DNA from: Bradyrhizobium hipponense
GTDB taxonomy: Bacteria; Pseudomonadota; Alphaproteobacteria; Rhizobiales; Xanthobacteraceae
Reading direction: 5' to 3'
DNA length: 64,000 bases
Assembly: GCF_008123965.1 (NCBI RefSeq)
Contig: NZ_VSTH01000051.1
Location: forward strand, 80,688-144,687
Part shown: one piece after another, positions 1-7,902 of the stretch
How positions within the stretch are numbered: the first letter of the stretch is position 1
Layout: each line of letters starts with the position of its first letter
Made by a program: the position numbers and the translations under genes
The notes under the pieces: model-generated
What the model was told of the DNA's origin: nothing
The model's database searches: none
What the model saw: the letters and a program-made list of their open reading frames with translations, nothing else

Positions 1-1002
1 GACGCAATCTCTCATCACCGGATCAAGGGCACGAAGGCCGGCATGGCCACGTACCTTGACCTGGTCGACTGCGCGCTGAATGATCTGATCGTTCCCCCGG
101 CGCGTGGTTACCGCATGCCGGCGATGACGAACGACGAGTTCATGTCCTGGCTGGTGCATCTGCCCCAGATCAGGATGTATCCGTACGTTATTCGAGACCC
201 CGCGGGCCCCCGCGAGTTCCGGATGAAGGACGTGTACTTCCGGAACGATAACTTCCGCGAGCCCAGCATCGGGCCTCAGATCTACGGTCGGAAGGCGTCC
301 ATCTACAAGGATGGTATCGAGACCTTCATCAAGCTGGAAGCCATGACCGAGCTTGGCGGCCAGCTCGTCGAGCGGGTCTCGTTCGCCAACAAGTCGACCC
401 GCGACTATCACAGCGATGGCTTTCGCGGTCAGAAATTCTACGAGCCGACCGACGCGGCCGACAACATCGTCACGGTGCGGCTCAACCAGGCTGCATCCGA
501 TCTGATCTCGGTGACGCCGGGGCTTACGCCTCAGGATGTTCGCCCGACGCAGATCTCGGAAAAGCACACCGCCTATTCGGCGCAGCACTTCCACGACTAC
601 AATGCCTCGTTCCGCGGGAAAAACTTCCGCTGCGAGACGGACGCAGCCCACTGGATCTACGATCGAGTGTCTCTGCACAGCAAGGAAGACCTGCCCGCAG
701 GCCTGGCCGTGAAGTCCTACCGCGGACACATCCGATACGGCATCCAGCCCTACACGGCTCAGGCAAGGGTCAGCGTTCCCACGGTTCGCTCAAATGCTCT
801 GGGCTTCGGCGGCAGATTCCGAAACGGCTTCCGCGTCCCCAGCGACATGTCGAAGCTCGACGATGCCTGCGGAGCAATCGTCGCCGTCAAGCCTCTGCGA
901 GACACGGTCCTCGTCGACACGGTCAACTACCGAGTCGTGCGCCTCAAGGATCGTCGCCGCCTGGGAACGTTCAGGCTCGGCGAAATCAAGAAGGTCGCGT
1001 GA
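1..1002 (+). CDS. I: P2 gpI-like baseplate/tail protein, 5' end cut by window edge
   Basis: The frame is open from base 1. An ATG at 43 exists, but the 14 codons before it read DAISHHRIKGTKAG in frame, and an HRxKGT segment is typical of the N-terminal part of phage tail protein I. The true start is therefore upstream of the window. The remaining 333 residues carry no catalytic motif I recognise. In P2, gpI sits at the baseplate edge just before the tail-fibre genes. Here the next genes are a DUF4815-like protein and a tail fibre, which fits that order. A terminator hairpin follows at 1032. The family call rests on the short N-terminal motif and on synteny; the C-terminal two thirds look lineage-specific. 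Confidence 0.6.
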   Translation, partial: DAISHHRIKGTKAGMATYLDLVDCALNDLIVPPARGYRMPAMTNDEFMSWLVHLPQIRMYPYVIRDPAGPREFRMKDVYFRNDNFREPSIGPQIYGRKASIYKDGIETFIKLEAMTELGGQLVERVSFANKSTRDYHSDGFRGQKFYEPTDAADNIVTVRLNQAASDLISVTPGLTPQDVRPTQISEKHTAYSAQHFHDYNASFRGKNFRCETDAAHWIYDRVSLHSKEDLPAGLAVKSYRGHIRYGIQPYTAQARVSVPTVRSNALGFGGRFRNGFRVPSDMSKLDDACGAIVAVKPLRDTVLVDTVNYRVVRLKDRRRLGTFRLGEIKKVA

Positions 1003-1031
1003 GCGACTAGGACCATCAAGATCAACCCCAA

Positions 1032-1056
1032 GCCGCCCCTCACCCGGGCGGCTTTT
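1032..1056 (+). terminator. Intrinsic terminator before the DUF4815-like gene
   Basis: GCCGCCC (1032-1038) pairs with GGGCGGC (1046-1052), followed by TTTT. Only about 17 bases separate it from the next start codon, leaving no room for a promoter. The same arms recur at 11096-11114. Confidence 0.7.
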
Positions 1057-1073
1057 GAATTTTGGGAACACCA

Positions 1074-3329
1074 GTGGAAAACAAAATCATCTTCCATGCG
1101 AACATCGATGATGATCCGACCGACTTCACGCGGTTGCAGGATTTCGCCGAAGCTTCGCTCGACCACGTCGTCCTCGACGGCATCAGCAGCCTGACCAAGT
1201 ACGTCGGCTTCGGCGTCACGAAGTCGGCTGTGACGCAGATCTCTGTCGCGACTGGCCGTCTCTATTCGGCCGGCAAGGTCTACTCCTCGGCGGACAACGC
1301 CTGGAGCAAGGACTTCATCACGCAGCTGCCGGTCGCCGGCAAGCGCATCGCTTCGGTCGTGACCTGGGGGCAGGAGTCGGACACCGACATCCGTCCGCGC
1401 CAGTTCCTGATCAACGCTGAGACGCGCCAGGCTGAGCCGCAGGCCGTTCCGCTGGTTCACTCCCGCGTCGCGAGCCTCAACGTCGTGCTCGGTGCCGAGG
1501 CTCCGGACCCGACCGCGCCGCTGGTGGACGCCGGCTACACGGTCATCGCCAACGTCGTCCTGACGCCGACCGGCGTCGACACGATCACGATGGTCACCGA
1601 CAACCAGCTGCCGAGCGTGCAGGCGCACGAGCAGCGAATCGACGACCTCGAAGTCTTCGAGGAGACCGCCGGTCTCCAGATCAAGACGCTCGCTTCCGAC
1701 ATCGCGGCCCTCAAGGCTGCCGGCTCGAAAGGCGACGTCGATCAGGCCACCATGGGCCGCACGCTGGTTCGTCTGGCCGTGCTCGAGTCCAAGAACGGCG
1801 TGGTCTACAACGCGATCGACTCGGACGCGAACTTCTTCCTCGACACCACGAAGTCGCAGCTGGATGACCCGCTATCGCATGTGAAGGTGGAAGAGGGCAT
1901 CCGTATGCCGCACGCCGCCGAAGGCGCCGCGGCCCTCCAGATCTTCAACCCGCTTGATCCGAGCGCGACGATCAAGAACGGCATCATGTTCCCCGCCTAC
2001 ACGCGGGAAGCCTGGCTCCAGTCCGGCAACATCAGCGGTGAGCTGCAAGTCGCGGCTTACTCGGTCCAGTCGTTCGACATGGTCCAGAAGATGATGTCGA
2101 AGACCCGCATCCGATACGGCGACGAGTTCTACGTCTGCACGAACAGCTTGTTCTGGCAGACCGGACAGTACAACGGCGCCGGCCTGTTCTTCCGCGACGG
2201 GGCGACCTACGAGGTCGAGAACCCGCAGGACACGCCGTACCACGCCTTCATCCGCCTGCGTCAGATCTGGATCGACCGCTGGGATGAGCCGTACTGGGAA
2301 AAGGTGACGACCACCACCACGGTGACCGGCACCCAGATCGCCGAGACCTGGCTCCAGGGCCAGAACATGTGGCTCGATGCCGTTGGCGTCTGGTTCACCC
2401 GTCTCGCGGCCTCCGGCTCGGCTCACTTCGCCATCGTCGAGGTCTCCGACTACGGTCTGCCGAACCTCAAGGCGTGTATCGCTCAGACCACGGTGCTCCG
2501 CGAGAACCTCGTTCTCCAAGGAGAGACCAAGGTCTCGTTCCAGCCGACCTTCCTCCAGGCCGGTAAGCGCTACGCGGTCGTCGTGACCACGGCAGCCGAC
2601 CACTGGGTCGCCACGGTCCCGGGTCAGCAGTTCACGTCCGGCACGTTCTTCTACGTGCTCGATGGCGCCTACGCCCAGGGCGATGCGTTCAAGGATCTGT
2701 GGATGCGGCTCTACCGCTGCAAGTTCAACCAGGCCCGTGCGGTCATCACGTTGAACCCCCTGCAGCTGGCCGGCGGCATTCTCGCGATCGACCTGCTCAC
2801 CGGCACGGTCGTCCCGGACGGCACCTCGCTCACGTACGAGATCCAGGTCGGTTCGACTTGGTACAACTTCCTCGACGTGGACAAGTACATGCTCGGCCAG
2901 GGCGGCACGATCCCGCCGCTGCTCCCGCTGCGAGCCGTCTTCATGGGCTCCGTCGACTGCATGCCGTGCATCAACCTGGCTGACAGCTCGGTCTACGTGT
3001 CCCGCCCGGATGTCTATGCGCAGCACGTCTCCAAGACGCGCACGCTGCCGGCGGCCTCGACCTCGATCCGAGTCATCGAGCGCTACGAATACTTCGATCC
3101 GGCCTACCACACGGCAAGCTGCAAGCTTCTGACCGGTGCGGGCTTCACGACGCAAGTATCTCCGTCCTCGGTCTCCACCTGGATCGATCCGGACGATGGC
3201 GCTTACGAGAAGACCTACGTCTTCAACCTCGGCGCAGCGATCACGCAGTTCAGGAAGCTGACCCGTCTCGACACCTCGACCAACCAGCGTGTGTTCCACG
3301 TCGGTTGGCAAAAGGACTACGCCGTCTAA
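1074..3329 (+). CDS. DUF4815-like phage tail/baseplate-associated protein (751 aa)
   Basis: This large late structural protein lies between the gpI-like gene and the tail fibre, the slot of the P2 H fibre. The N-terminal 250 residues (ENKIIFHANIDDDP, then a region with VNARVAS-like strands and a short coiled segment near residues 190-230) resemble DUF4815 proteins found at the base of tail fibres in large myoviruses. The C-terminal half is beta-rich, with a long TTTTTVTG-containing section and no enzyme motif. I prefer the GTG at 1074: GGGA lies at a normal distance upstream, directly after the terminator. A TTG at 1062 would add four residues. Structural role is fairly sure; family name moderate. 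Confidence 0.6.
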   Translation: MENKIIFHANIDDDPTDFTRLQDFAEASLDHVVLDGISSLTKYVGFGVTKSAVTQISVATGRLYSAGKVYSSADNAWSKDFITQLPVAGKRIASVVTWGQESDTDIRPRQFLINAETRQAEPQAVPLVHSRVASLNVVLGAEAPDPTAPLVDAGYTVIANVVLTPTGVDTITMVTDNQLPSVQAHEQRIDDLEVFEETAGLQIKTLASDIAALKAAGSKGDVDQATMGRTLVRLAVLESKNGVVYNAIDSDANFFLDTTKSQLDDPLSHVKVEEGIRMPHAAEGAAALQIFNPLDPSATIKNGIMFPAYTREAWLQSGNISGELQVAAYSVQSFDMVQKMMSKTRIRYGDEFYVCTNSLFWQTGQYNGAGLFFRDGATYEVENPQDTPYHAFIRLRQIWIDRWDEPYWEKVTTTTTVTGTQIAETWLQGQNMWLDAVGVWFTRLAASGSAHFAIVEVSDYGLPNLKACIAQTTVLRENLVLQGETKVSFQPTFLQAGKRYAVVVTTAADHWVATVPGQQFTSGTFFYVLDGAYAQGDAFKDLWMRLYRCKFNQARAVITLNPLQLAGGILAIDLLTGTVVPDGTSLTYEIQVGSTWYNFLDVDKYMLGQGGTIPPLLPLRAVFMGSVDCMPCINLADSSVYVSRPDVYAQHVSKTRTLPAASTSIRVIERYEYFDPAYHTASCKLLTGAGFTTQVSPSSVSTWIDPDDGAYEKTYVFNLGAAITQFRKLTRLDTSTNQRVFHVGWQKDYAV

Positions 3330-3350
3330 GGCGGAAAGGACAACTCCAAC

Positions 3351-3557
3351 ATGACCGACAACACGAACGCGGCCACCCCCGAGGTGGTCGCGAGCGAACC
3401 CGCGCCGGCTCCCGTCTACTACGACGTGAAGCTGAACGCCCGGTTCACGCTGCAAGACTTCAATTACCTGCCGAGGGACCATCACATCGTGGACAAGACG
3501 GTCTACGACGCGATGGAAGCCGCGGGGGTGGTTGCCGATGTCAAGCAACTTTCCTGA
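3351..3557 (+). CDS. Small phage tail-region protein (68 aa), unknown
   Basis: This short acidic protein is preceded by GGAAAGGA about 8 bases before the ATG. It has an Ala/Pro-rich N-terminal third, then a compact segment with YYDVKLNARF and DHHIVDKTVYDAM. It follows the DUF4815-like gene by 21 bases, and its last 20 bases overlap the tail-fibre start in another frame, so the two are probably translationally coupled. I do not recognise a family. A small adaptor or chaperone for the neighbouring fibre is a guess from position only. Confidence 0.55.
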   Translation: MTDNTNAATPEVVASEPAPAPVYYDVKLNARFTLQDFNYLPRDHHIVDKTVYDAMEAAGVVADVKQLS

Positions 3558-5220
3558 GCTTGTATTCAGCGAGGATGAAGACTTCACGGCTGATCGTTTG
3601 AACTCGGCGATGGAGGTGCTCGATAAGCGCCTCCGCGCCCTGGAGCCCTTCACGCCTTCTTGGCAGCAGGCAGTCAACGATCTGCGTGACGTCGGTCTCT
3701 CTCGTTTGAACGACGCCATACTGCCGGCGTATCAGCGCATCCAGCTGCTGTCCACGCTCGGCTTCCTCTTCGCTGGTTCGTCCAGCGAAGTCACTCTCAC
3801 CAACGACATGACTGCGACGTTCATCATCGACGGTGAAACGCAGAAGTCTCTATTCACGCCTACGCCATTCCTGGCGCTGACGCGCTCCTCGACGGTCGAT
3901 GACTGGGCTATCGCCCAGCTGATCTCCTACGAGGCTGCGACCGGCACCTTGATGGTGAAGGTCAAGGCGATCACCGGCAACGCCGGCCCGCACACTGATT
4001 GGCAGATCGGCGCATGCGCGGGTAATACCGCCGCTGCGATGGCGTATTTCGCCCAGATCGATGCGGCCCGCAACCAGTCGAACGTTGCCAAGGCGGCGAC
4101 CGCAGCTGATCGCGTGCAGACCGGACTTGACCGGGTCCAGACTGGGCTCGACGTTACGGCTGCAAACATTGCCAAGGAACAGGCGCAGGCGGCTGCCTCG
4201 GGTGCAGGCACCTGGGATCCGACGAACTACGCGCTGAAGACCTACGTCGACAACGCCATCGCCAACCTGATCGGGGCAGCTCCGTCCACATTGGACACGC
4301 TGCAGGAGATTGCGCAGCGGTTCGTCACGGACGAGAACGCGCTCAACTCTCTGACCACCACGGTTTCTGGAAAGCTCCAGAAGTCGATGAACCTCAGCGA
4401 CTTGACGGATACGGTTGCTGCAAAGGCAAACCTTGGCATCTCGTTCGCCAATCCGACATCGAAGTCGGGCCTTGCTGCCGTGGCCGGATCGGCCGTCACC
4501 TACATGCGCTCGGATGCTGCTCCGGCAATCGATGTCTCGATTTCGCCGACCTGGACGGGAAAGCACATCTACCAGTATTCGTCTGGACTGAGCTACGTCC
4601 ATCAGACGAGCACCTGGGGTGGGCTCTCGGTCTACGCTCCCGACCAAGGAACCGCCTTCATCAGCTATCATCGCGGCGTTTATGCGGTGAACGCTGGTCT
4701 CGACGGCGACAACTGGTGGCGCATCGGCGGTTGGTCTGATGGCGCTGCCTGGCGCTTCGGCGTCAGCCCGGCTGGTCTGATGCAGTCCGCAGGCTACGGC
4801 GCAAACACCACGCCAGTGGCAAGCCAGGTTCGAGCCGCAGGCGACATCATCTACGGCGTCTCCGATGTGCGTCTGAAGAAGGACATCGAGACGATCGAGA
4901 ACGCTCTGGAGAAGATCCGGCAGCTGCGAGGCGTCACCTGGGATCAGAGCGATCTGGCCAAGGAGCTGAAGGCGCCTGATCAGCCCCGCCGCAAGGCAGG
5001 TCTGCTGGCTCAGGATCTGCAGAAGGTTCTGCCTGAAGCGGTCGGCCTCGCGCCGTTTGACACCGACAAGTTCGGTAGGAGCAAGTCGGGGCTCGACCTC
5101 CTGAACATCTACTACGAGCAGCTCTCCGGCCTCTTGGTCGAGGCTGTCAAGGAGTTGGCGGACAGGAATGATGCGCTCGAAGCGCGCCTGGCCAAGCTCG
5201 AAGCAAAACTGGGGGTCTAA
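3538..5220 (+). CDS. Tail fibre with C-terminal S74 intramolecular chaperone (560 aa)
   Basis: Residues 1-220 form an elongated N-terminal shaft with helical, Ala/Thr/Asp-rich repeats (two near-identical DRVQTGLD units). Residues 225-310 match a phage fibre repeat (YVDNAIANLIG, LDTLQEIA, KANLGI). The C-terminus from S442 carries the peptidase S74 signature SDVRLKKDI, followed by GLLAQDLQKVLPEAV and a coiled coil that ends the protein. In S74 fibres the chaperone folds the trimer and then cuts itself off just before the Ser, here predicted between 441 and 442, leaving about 119 residues to be released. ATG 3538 follows a GGGGGTGG stretch; a TTG at 3532 is less likely. The last codons carry the ribosome site of the next gene. 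Confidence 0.88.
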   Translation: MSSNFPELVFSEDEDFTADRLNSAMEVLDKRLRALEPFTPSWQQAVNDLRDVGLSRLNDAILPAYQRIQLLSTLGFLFAGSSSEVTLTNDMTATFIIDGETQKSLFTPTPFLALTRSSTVDDWAIAQLISYEAATGTLMVKVKAITGNAGPHTDWQIGACAGNTAAAMAYFAQIDAARNQSNVAKAATAADRVQTGLDRVQTGLDVTAANIAKEQAQAAASGAGTWDPTNYALKTYVDNAIANLIGAAPSTLDTLQEIAQRFVTDENALNSLTTTVSGKLQKSMNLSDLTDTVAAKANLGISFANPTSKSGLAAVAGSAVTYMRSDAAPAIDVSISPTWTGKHIYQYSSGLSYVHQTSTWGGLSVYAPDQGTAFISYHRGVYAVNAGLDGDNWWRIGGWSDGAAWRFGVSPAGLMQSAGYGANTTPVASQVRAAGDIIYGVSDVRLKKDIETIENALEKIRQLRGVTWDQSDLAKELKAPDQPRRKAGLLAQDLQKVLPEAVGLAPFDTDKFGRSKSGLDLLNIYYEQLSGLLVEAVKELADRNDALEARLAKLEAKLGV

Positions 5221-5223
5221 GAA

Positions 5224-5457
5224 ATGGCCGTTCCATCATCAGGAGCGGTCGCTTTCTCGACCGTCAACTCTGTCTTCGGCTACGGCGGCGCGATGAGCAG
5301 CTACGTCGGCAAGTATTACTACTGGTACGATCCAAACTGGGGTGTGCGCTCCGCCCAATTCCCCGGCTCGAACTTCCCGATGACGATGTTCTACGGCACG
5401 TCGGGCCACGACGAATGGAATTGTGCCTGCGACTGCAACTGCGCCTGCGGCAAATAA
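5224..5457 (+). CDS. Cys-tailed small protein 1, candidate modified virion peptide (77 aa)
   Basis: It starts 3 bases after the fibre stop. Residues 1-60 (SSGAVAFSTV...FPMTMFYGTS) resemble the short SG-x-ISxSxI / SxFYGT repeat common in phage tail structural proteins. The last 13 residues are different: W, then five cysteines at every second position (CACDCNCACGK). Paralogue 2 follows at 5470 and keeps both parts. A radical SAM/SPASM enzyme, two AspH-like hydroxylases and other enzymes lie downstream on the same strand, so I infer this is a substrate modified on its Cys tail. Alternatively the tail could bind a metal or form disulfides at a virion tip. No leader peptide or cleavage motif is obvious. 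Confidence 0.8.
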   Translation: MAVPSSGAVAFSTVNSVFGYGGAMSSYVGKYYYWYDPNWGVRSAQFPGSNFPMTMFYGTSGHDEWNCACDCNCACGK

Positions 5458-5469
5458 CGGAGGTCACTG

Positions 5470-5688
5470 ATGGCTATTGCTACCTCAGGCAGCATCGCAA
5501 TGTCGACGGTCCAATCAGTTTTCGCCCGAGGCTACTCCATTAGCGGATATCGCGGGACGCAATACTACACGTCGGCGGGATTGGGAACTTTCCCGACTGG
5601 AGGCTTCCCATTCTCGGCGTTCTACGGGACGTCACCCAATAATGAGTGGGCTTGCGCCTGCGACTGTAACTGCAACTGCGGCAAATGA
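5470..5688 (+). CDS. Cys-tailed small protein 2, paralogue of the preceding gene (72 aa)
   Basis: A strong GGAGG ribosome site precedes the ATG. It shares with the 5224 protein the opening MAxxxSGxxAxSTVxSVF, a central SxYxGxxYY, the FYGTS motif and the C-terminal EWxCACDCNCxCGK. The middle (Gly-rich, with GFPFSAFYG) differs. Only one tail position changes (A to N, giving CNCNC). That conservation of an alternating Cys array, beside divergence elsewhere, suggests the tail is the recognised or functional part. Like its neighbour it has no signal peptide, so any secretion would be by virion assembly or lysis. Function is unknown; substrate of the downstream enzymes is an inference. Confidence 0.8.
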   Translation: MAIATSGSIAMSTVQSVFARGYSISGYRGTQYYTSAGLGTFPTGGFPFSAFYGTSPNNEWACACDCNCNCGK

Positions 5689-5694
5689 GGACAC

Positions 5695-6006
5695 ATGGAA
5701 AAGAAATTCAGCTTCAAAGTGAAGGACTGGAGCGCTGACGGCTCAGCGCGAGTGGAATACATCCACGGCACGCTCGGCACCATCACCAAGTCCGTCTTCA
5801 TTCCGCTGAACTTCTCCGAGGAGGAGCAGCGCAGCGCGATCGCGATGCAGTTCCCGTCGACCATGTTCCACTCACGGTGGCTTGGTTATCTGCAACGCGA
5901 GGCACCTCTTCCGGCACCCGCCGCCATGGAAGGGGAGTTCACGTTCAGCCTCGATCGGCCGGATGACAATCTGGTCGAGCAGGCGCACGAGATCGAAAAG
6001 GTCTGA
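5695..6006 (+). CDS. Unknown small protein of the tail insert (103 aa)
   Basis: It begins 6 bases after the second Cys-tailed gene, with GAGG just upstream, and its TGA overlaps the next ATG by one base, so it is translated within the same operon. The protein looks beta-rich at the N-terminus (KKFSFKVKDW, ARVEYIHG) and has a short helical middle (EEEQRSAIAM). I see no cysteines, signal or membrane segment and recognise no family. Being tightly packed between the peptides and the enzymes, it may be a peptide-binding or chaperone component, but nothing in the sequence proves that. Confidence 0.6.
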   Translation: MEKKFSFKVKDWSADGSARVEYIHGTLGTITKSVFIPLNFSEEEQRSAIAMQFPSTMFHSRWLGYLQREAPLPAPAAMEGEFTFSLDRPDDNLVEQAHEIEKV

Positions 6007-6548
6007 TGCGCCGCAAGCGTATGCGGTTCGGAAGTTTTATGGTCACGCTCTTCACCTGCTACGCGGGTGAGGAGCGGATCATTCCTCCTGGCGAACTGAA
6101 CCGGGGCATCACTGAAGCCCCGATCGATGATCTCATCGAGATCAACAAGAATGCCAAGCCGCTAAACCCCATCACGGTCTTCACCAAGGGATCGTTCGAG
6201 ATGGATCTCGGCTGGGACAAACCATTCCCTATCAAGGCGGGTGAGGGTGGATACAGAGGCGCTTTTGCGGAGCGTCTGGACAACATTCGGCTACGTGCAG
6301 TCGAAGACGGCAGCGAATATCACTGCATTCTTCCGCTCGATCGAACGGCTCGATACTGGGACAGGCGCCCAGTGAGCTGTGACGAGGGTCAAGCGATCGA
6401 GCTTTCCGCCGGCCAGTTTCTATACATCGCGACGGGCGCGATCGAGATTGGCGGCAAGACCTTCACCGGTCCTGCCATGGTGGAGTCATCCAAGGACCAG
6501 ACTGCAATGGCCACAGAGCGTGTGATCGGTGCAAAGATATGGATCTGA
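6006..6548 (+). CDS. Cupin-like beta-barrel protein of the tail insert (180 aa)
   Basis: The ATG overlaps the preceding stop (TGATG). The second half (EYHCILPLDRTARYW, then ELSAGQFLYIATGAIEIGG, then GPAMVES) has the strand pattern of a small jelly-roll domain, and the AGQFLYIATG segment resembles the second cupin motif. The usual HxH metal pair is not evident, so enzymatic activity is doubtful. A downstream ATG at 6039 is a possible shorter start. Its end overlaps the desaturase start by 10 bases. A sensor, scaffold or inactive cupin in the modification cluster is plausible; I cannot name a substrate. Confidence 0.55.
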   Translation: MRRKRMRFGSFMVTLFTCYAGEERIIPPGELNRGITEAPIDDLIEINKNAKPLNPITVFTKGSFEMDLGWDKPFPIKAGEGGYRGAFAERLDNIRLRAVEDGSEYHCILPLDRTARYWDRRPVSCDEGQAIELSAGQFLYIATGAIEIGGKTFTGPAMVESSKDQTAMATERVIGAKIWI

Positions 6549-7270
6549 GTTTCAAACCCAAACACTACCTCCCGGTCCTGTACACGGGATTGGCCGCCGT
6601 TGTGCTCGGCGCAATTCTCGTGCTGATCGGCGTGGTTTGGTGGCCGTGGCTGCTCCTGACCTGGAGCGTCTACTGCTTCCTGGCTATCACCAATTCGGCC
6701 GGTCACCACCGGCTATTCTGTCATGGCTCATACGAGACATCGACATTCTGGGAAGTGTTCCTGATCCTGACGGGGACGCTGTCCTGCTATAGCTCGTCGC
6801 TGCAATACTGCGTGACCCACAGCTGGCACCACAAATACGCGGACACCGATGGTGATCCCCATCACTTCGAGTCGTTCTGGGACGTTTTCCGTGAGAGCTA
6901 TCGCATGGAGAACGCCCCGCTCAGCAGCCGGAAGGCAATGGCCAGACTCCTGAAGCGTCCGGGCCATGCCTTCTTCCATCGCTACTTCTGGGCTTTCCCG
7001 GCCCTGATGGTGGTGATCCTGGCCCTCATCGGCTGGAAGGTGCTCCTGTTTGGATATGTGGCTCCGGTGGGCATCATCCTGTTCTCGGCAGCGATGTTCA
7101 ACTTCCTGTCCCACGACGACGACGGTCCGAACAACAAAACAATCGCGCTGTTCGTCTCTGGCGAGGGTAGGCACAAGCTCCATCACGAGAACCCGCACCT
7201 TTGGGATTTGCGGCAGAGGTGGTGGCACATCGATCCGAGCGCCTGGCTCATCTCGCTCATCAAGAGGTAA
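6539..7270 (+). CDS. Membrane fatty-acid-desaturase-like di-iron enzyme (243 aa)
   Basis: All three histidine boxes of membrane desaturases/hydroxylases are present: H57xxxxH62 (GHHRLFCH), H94xxHH98 (HSWHHKYADTDGDPH) and H212xxHH216 in GEGRHKLHH. The spacing, the DTDxDPH extension and hydrophobic segments near residues 10-50, 65-85 and 150-195 match acyl-CoA delta-9-type desaturases, although the protein is short for the family (often 300 or more). Such enzymes insert a double bond into, or hydroxylate, an acyl chain at the inner membrane using Fe and O2. It is embedded in a phage tail operon between a cupin-like and a GNAT-like gene. It might change host lipid during infection, or act on an acyl group attached to a phage protein. 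No redox partner is seen. Confidence 0.82.
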   Translation: MDLSFKPKHYLPVLYTGLAAVVLGAILVLIGVVWWPWLLLTWSVYCFLAITNSAGHHRLFCHGSYETSTFWEVFLILTGTLSCYSSSLQYCVTHSWHHKYADTDGDPHHFESFWDVFRESYRMENAPLSSRKAMARLLKRPGHAFFHRYFWAFPALMVVILALIGWKVLLFGYVAPVGIILFSAAMFNFLSHDDDGPNNKTIALFVSGEGRHKLHHENPHLWDLRQRWWHIDPSAWLISLIKR

Positions 7271-7272
7271 CA

Positions 7273-7902
7273 ATGCCGACGATCCGCTTTCTGACGCCTG
7301 CGGACTATCCAGACATGTGCGATATCCTGGACAAGCACACCAGCGGTCCAGGCGCCTATGCCAATGACCGCACCGCCGCTCCGTCAGCGGATTTTAACTG
7401 GCATGCGAAGTGGTACATCGACACGCTCTTCGAGGCGGCGATGACCAACTTCTTCGGCTACTTCGATGACGAGGGGCGACTCGCGGCGTTCGTTTGCTTC
7501 ATCCGGTGGGTTAACGACACCGATATCTCCATCAACATCAAGGTGGAAGACCCGACCATCGATCTCCCTCGTGCGGAGGGGGCTCGCTGGTCGGATGTCA
7601 CCATCGACCTGATCAACTGGGGTGTCGGCTACTTCTACTCAGAAGGCGTGACGACGTTCTGGACGCTGATGATGAGTGGGCAAGAGGCCGCAAGCTTCGC
7701 CGCCCATGAGAACTGCATCCTCAACCAGTACGGCAAGGAAAAAGTCCTGTCGCTTCCGGCCGGCGAGTTGCCGCCGGAGCAATATCGGCGTGTGCAGTGG
7801 ATGCCGATTTTTCAGGACTCGGAGATCTACAAATACACCGATCCGCTGCCGCTGTCTGAATACCTGAAAGTAGAGAATGATCCGACTGGACTTGCTGGAT
7901 AG
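7273..7902 (+). CDS. GNAT-fold-like protein of the tail insert (209 aa)
   Basis: ATG 7273 follows AGAGG and the desaturase stop by 2 bases. The opening IRFLTPADYPDMCDIL and the strand FFGYFDDEGRLAAFVCFI resemble the first half of GNAT acetyltransferases, and the later segment VGYFYSEGVTTFWTL sits where the acetyl-CoA-binding half would be. The canonical R/Q-x-x-G-x-G/A loop is not clear, so this may be a divergent or inactive member. Its final 26 bases overlap the radical SAM gene. Within a modification cluster an acyl transfer to the peptides is imaginable; that is inference. Cytoplasmic, no signal peptide. Confidence 0.5.
   Translation: MPTIRFLTPADYPDMCDILDKHTSGPGAYANDRTAAPSADFNWHAKWYIDTLFEAAMTNFFGYFDDEGRLAAFVCFIRWVNDTDISINIKVEDPTIDLPRAEGARWSDVTIDLINWGVGYFYSEGVTTFWTLMMSGQEAASFAAHENCILNQYGKEKVLSLPAGELPPEQYRRVQWMPIFQDSEIYKYTDPLPLSEYLKVENDPTGLAG

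Noticed and set aside
1872..3719. Long minus-strand open frame opposite the DUF4815-like gene
   Set aside because: Arg/Asp/Val-rich shadow of a GC-rich gene; no ribosome site or motif. Similar shadows, such as 10833-12608 minus and 13554-14921 minus, were also dropped.
5224..5688. Cys-tailed proteins as zinc fingers or metallothioneins
   Set aside because: The CxCxCxCxC spacing lacks the CxxC pairs of zinc ribbons and is confined to the last 13 residues. Metal binding by the tail is not excluded, but the family is not met.
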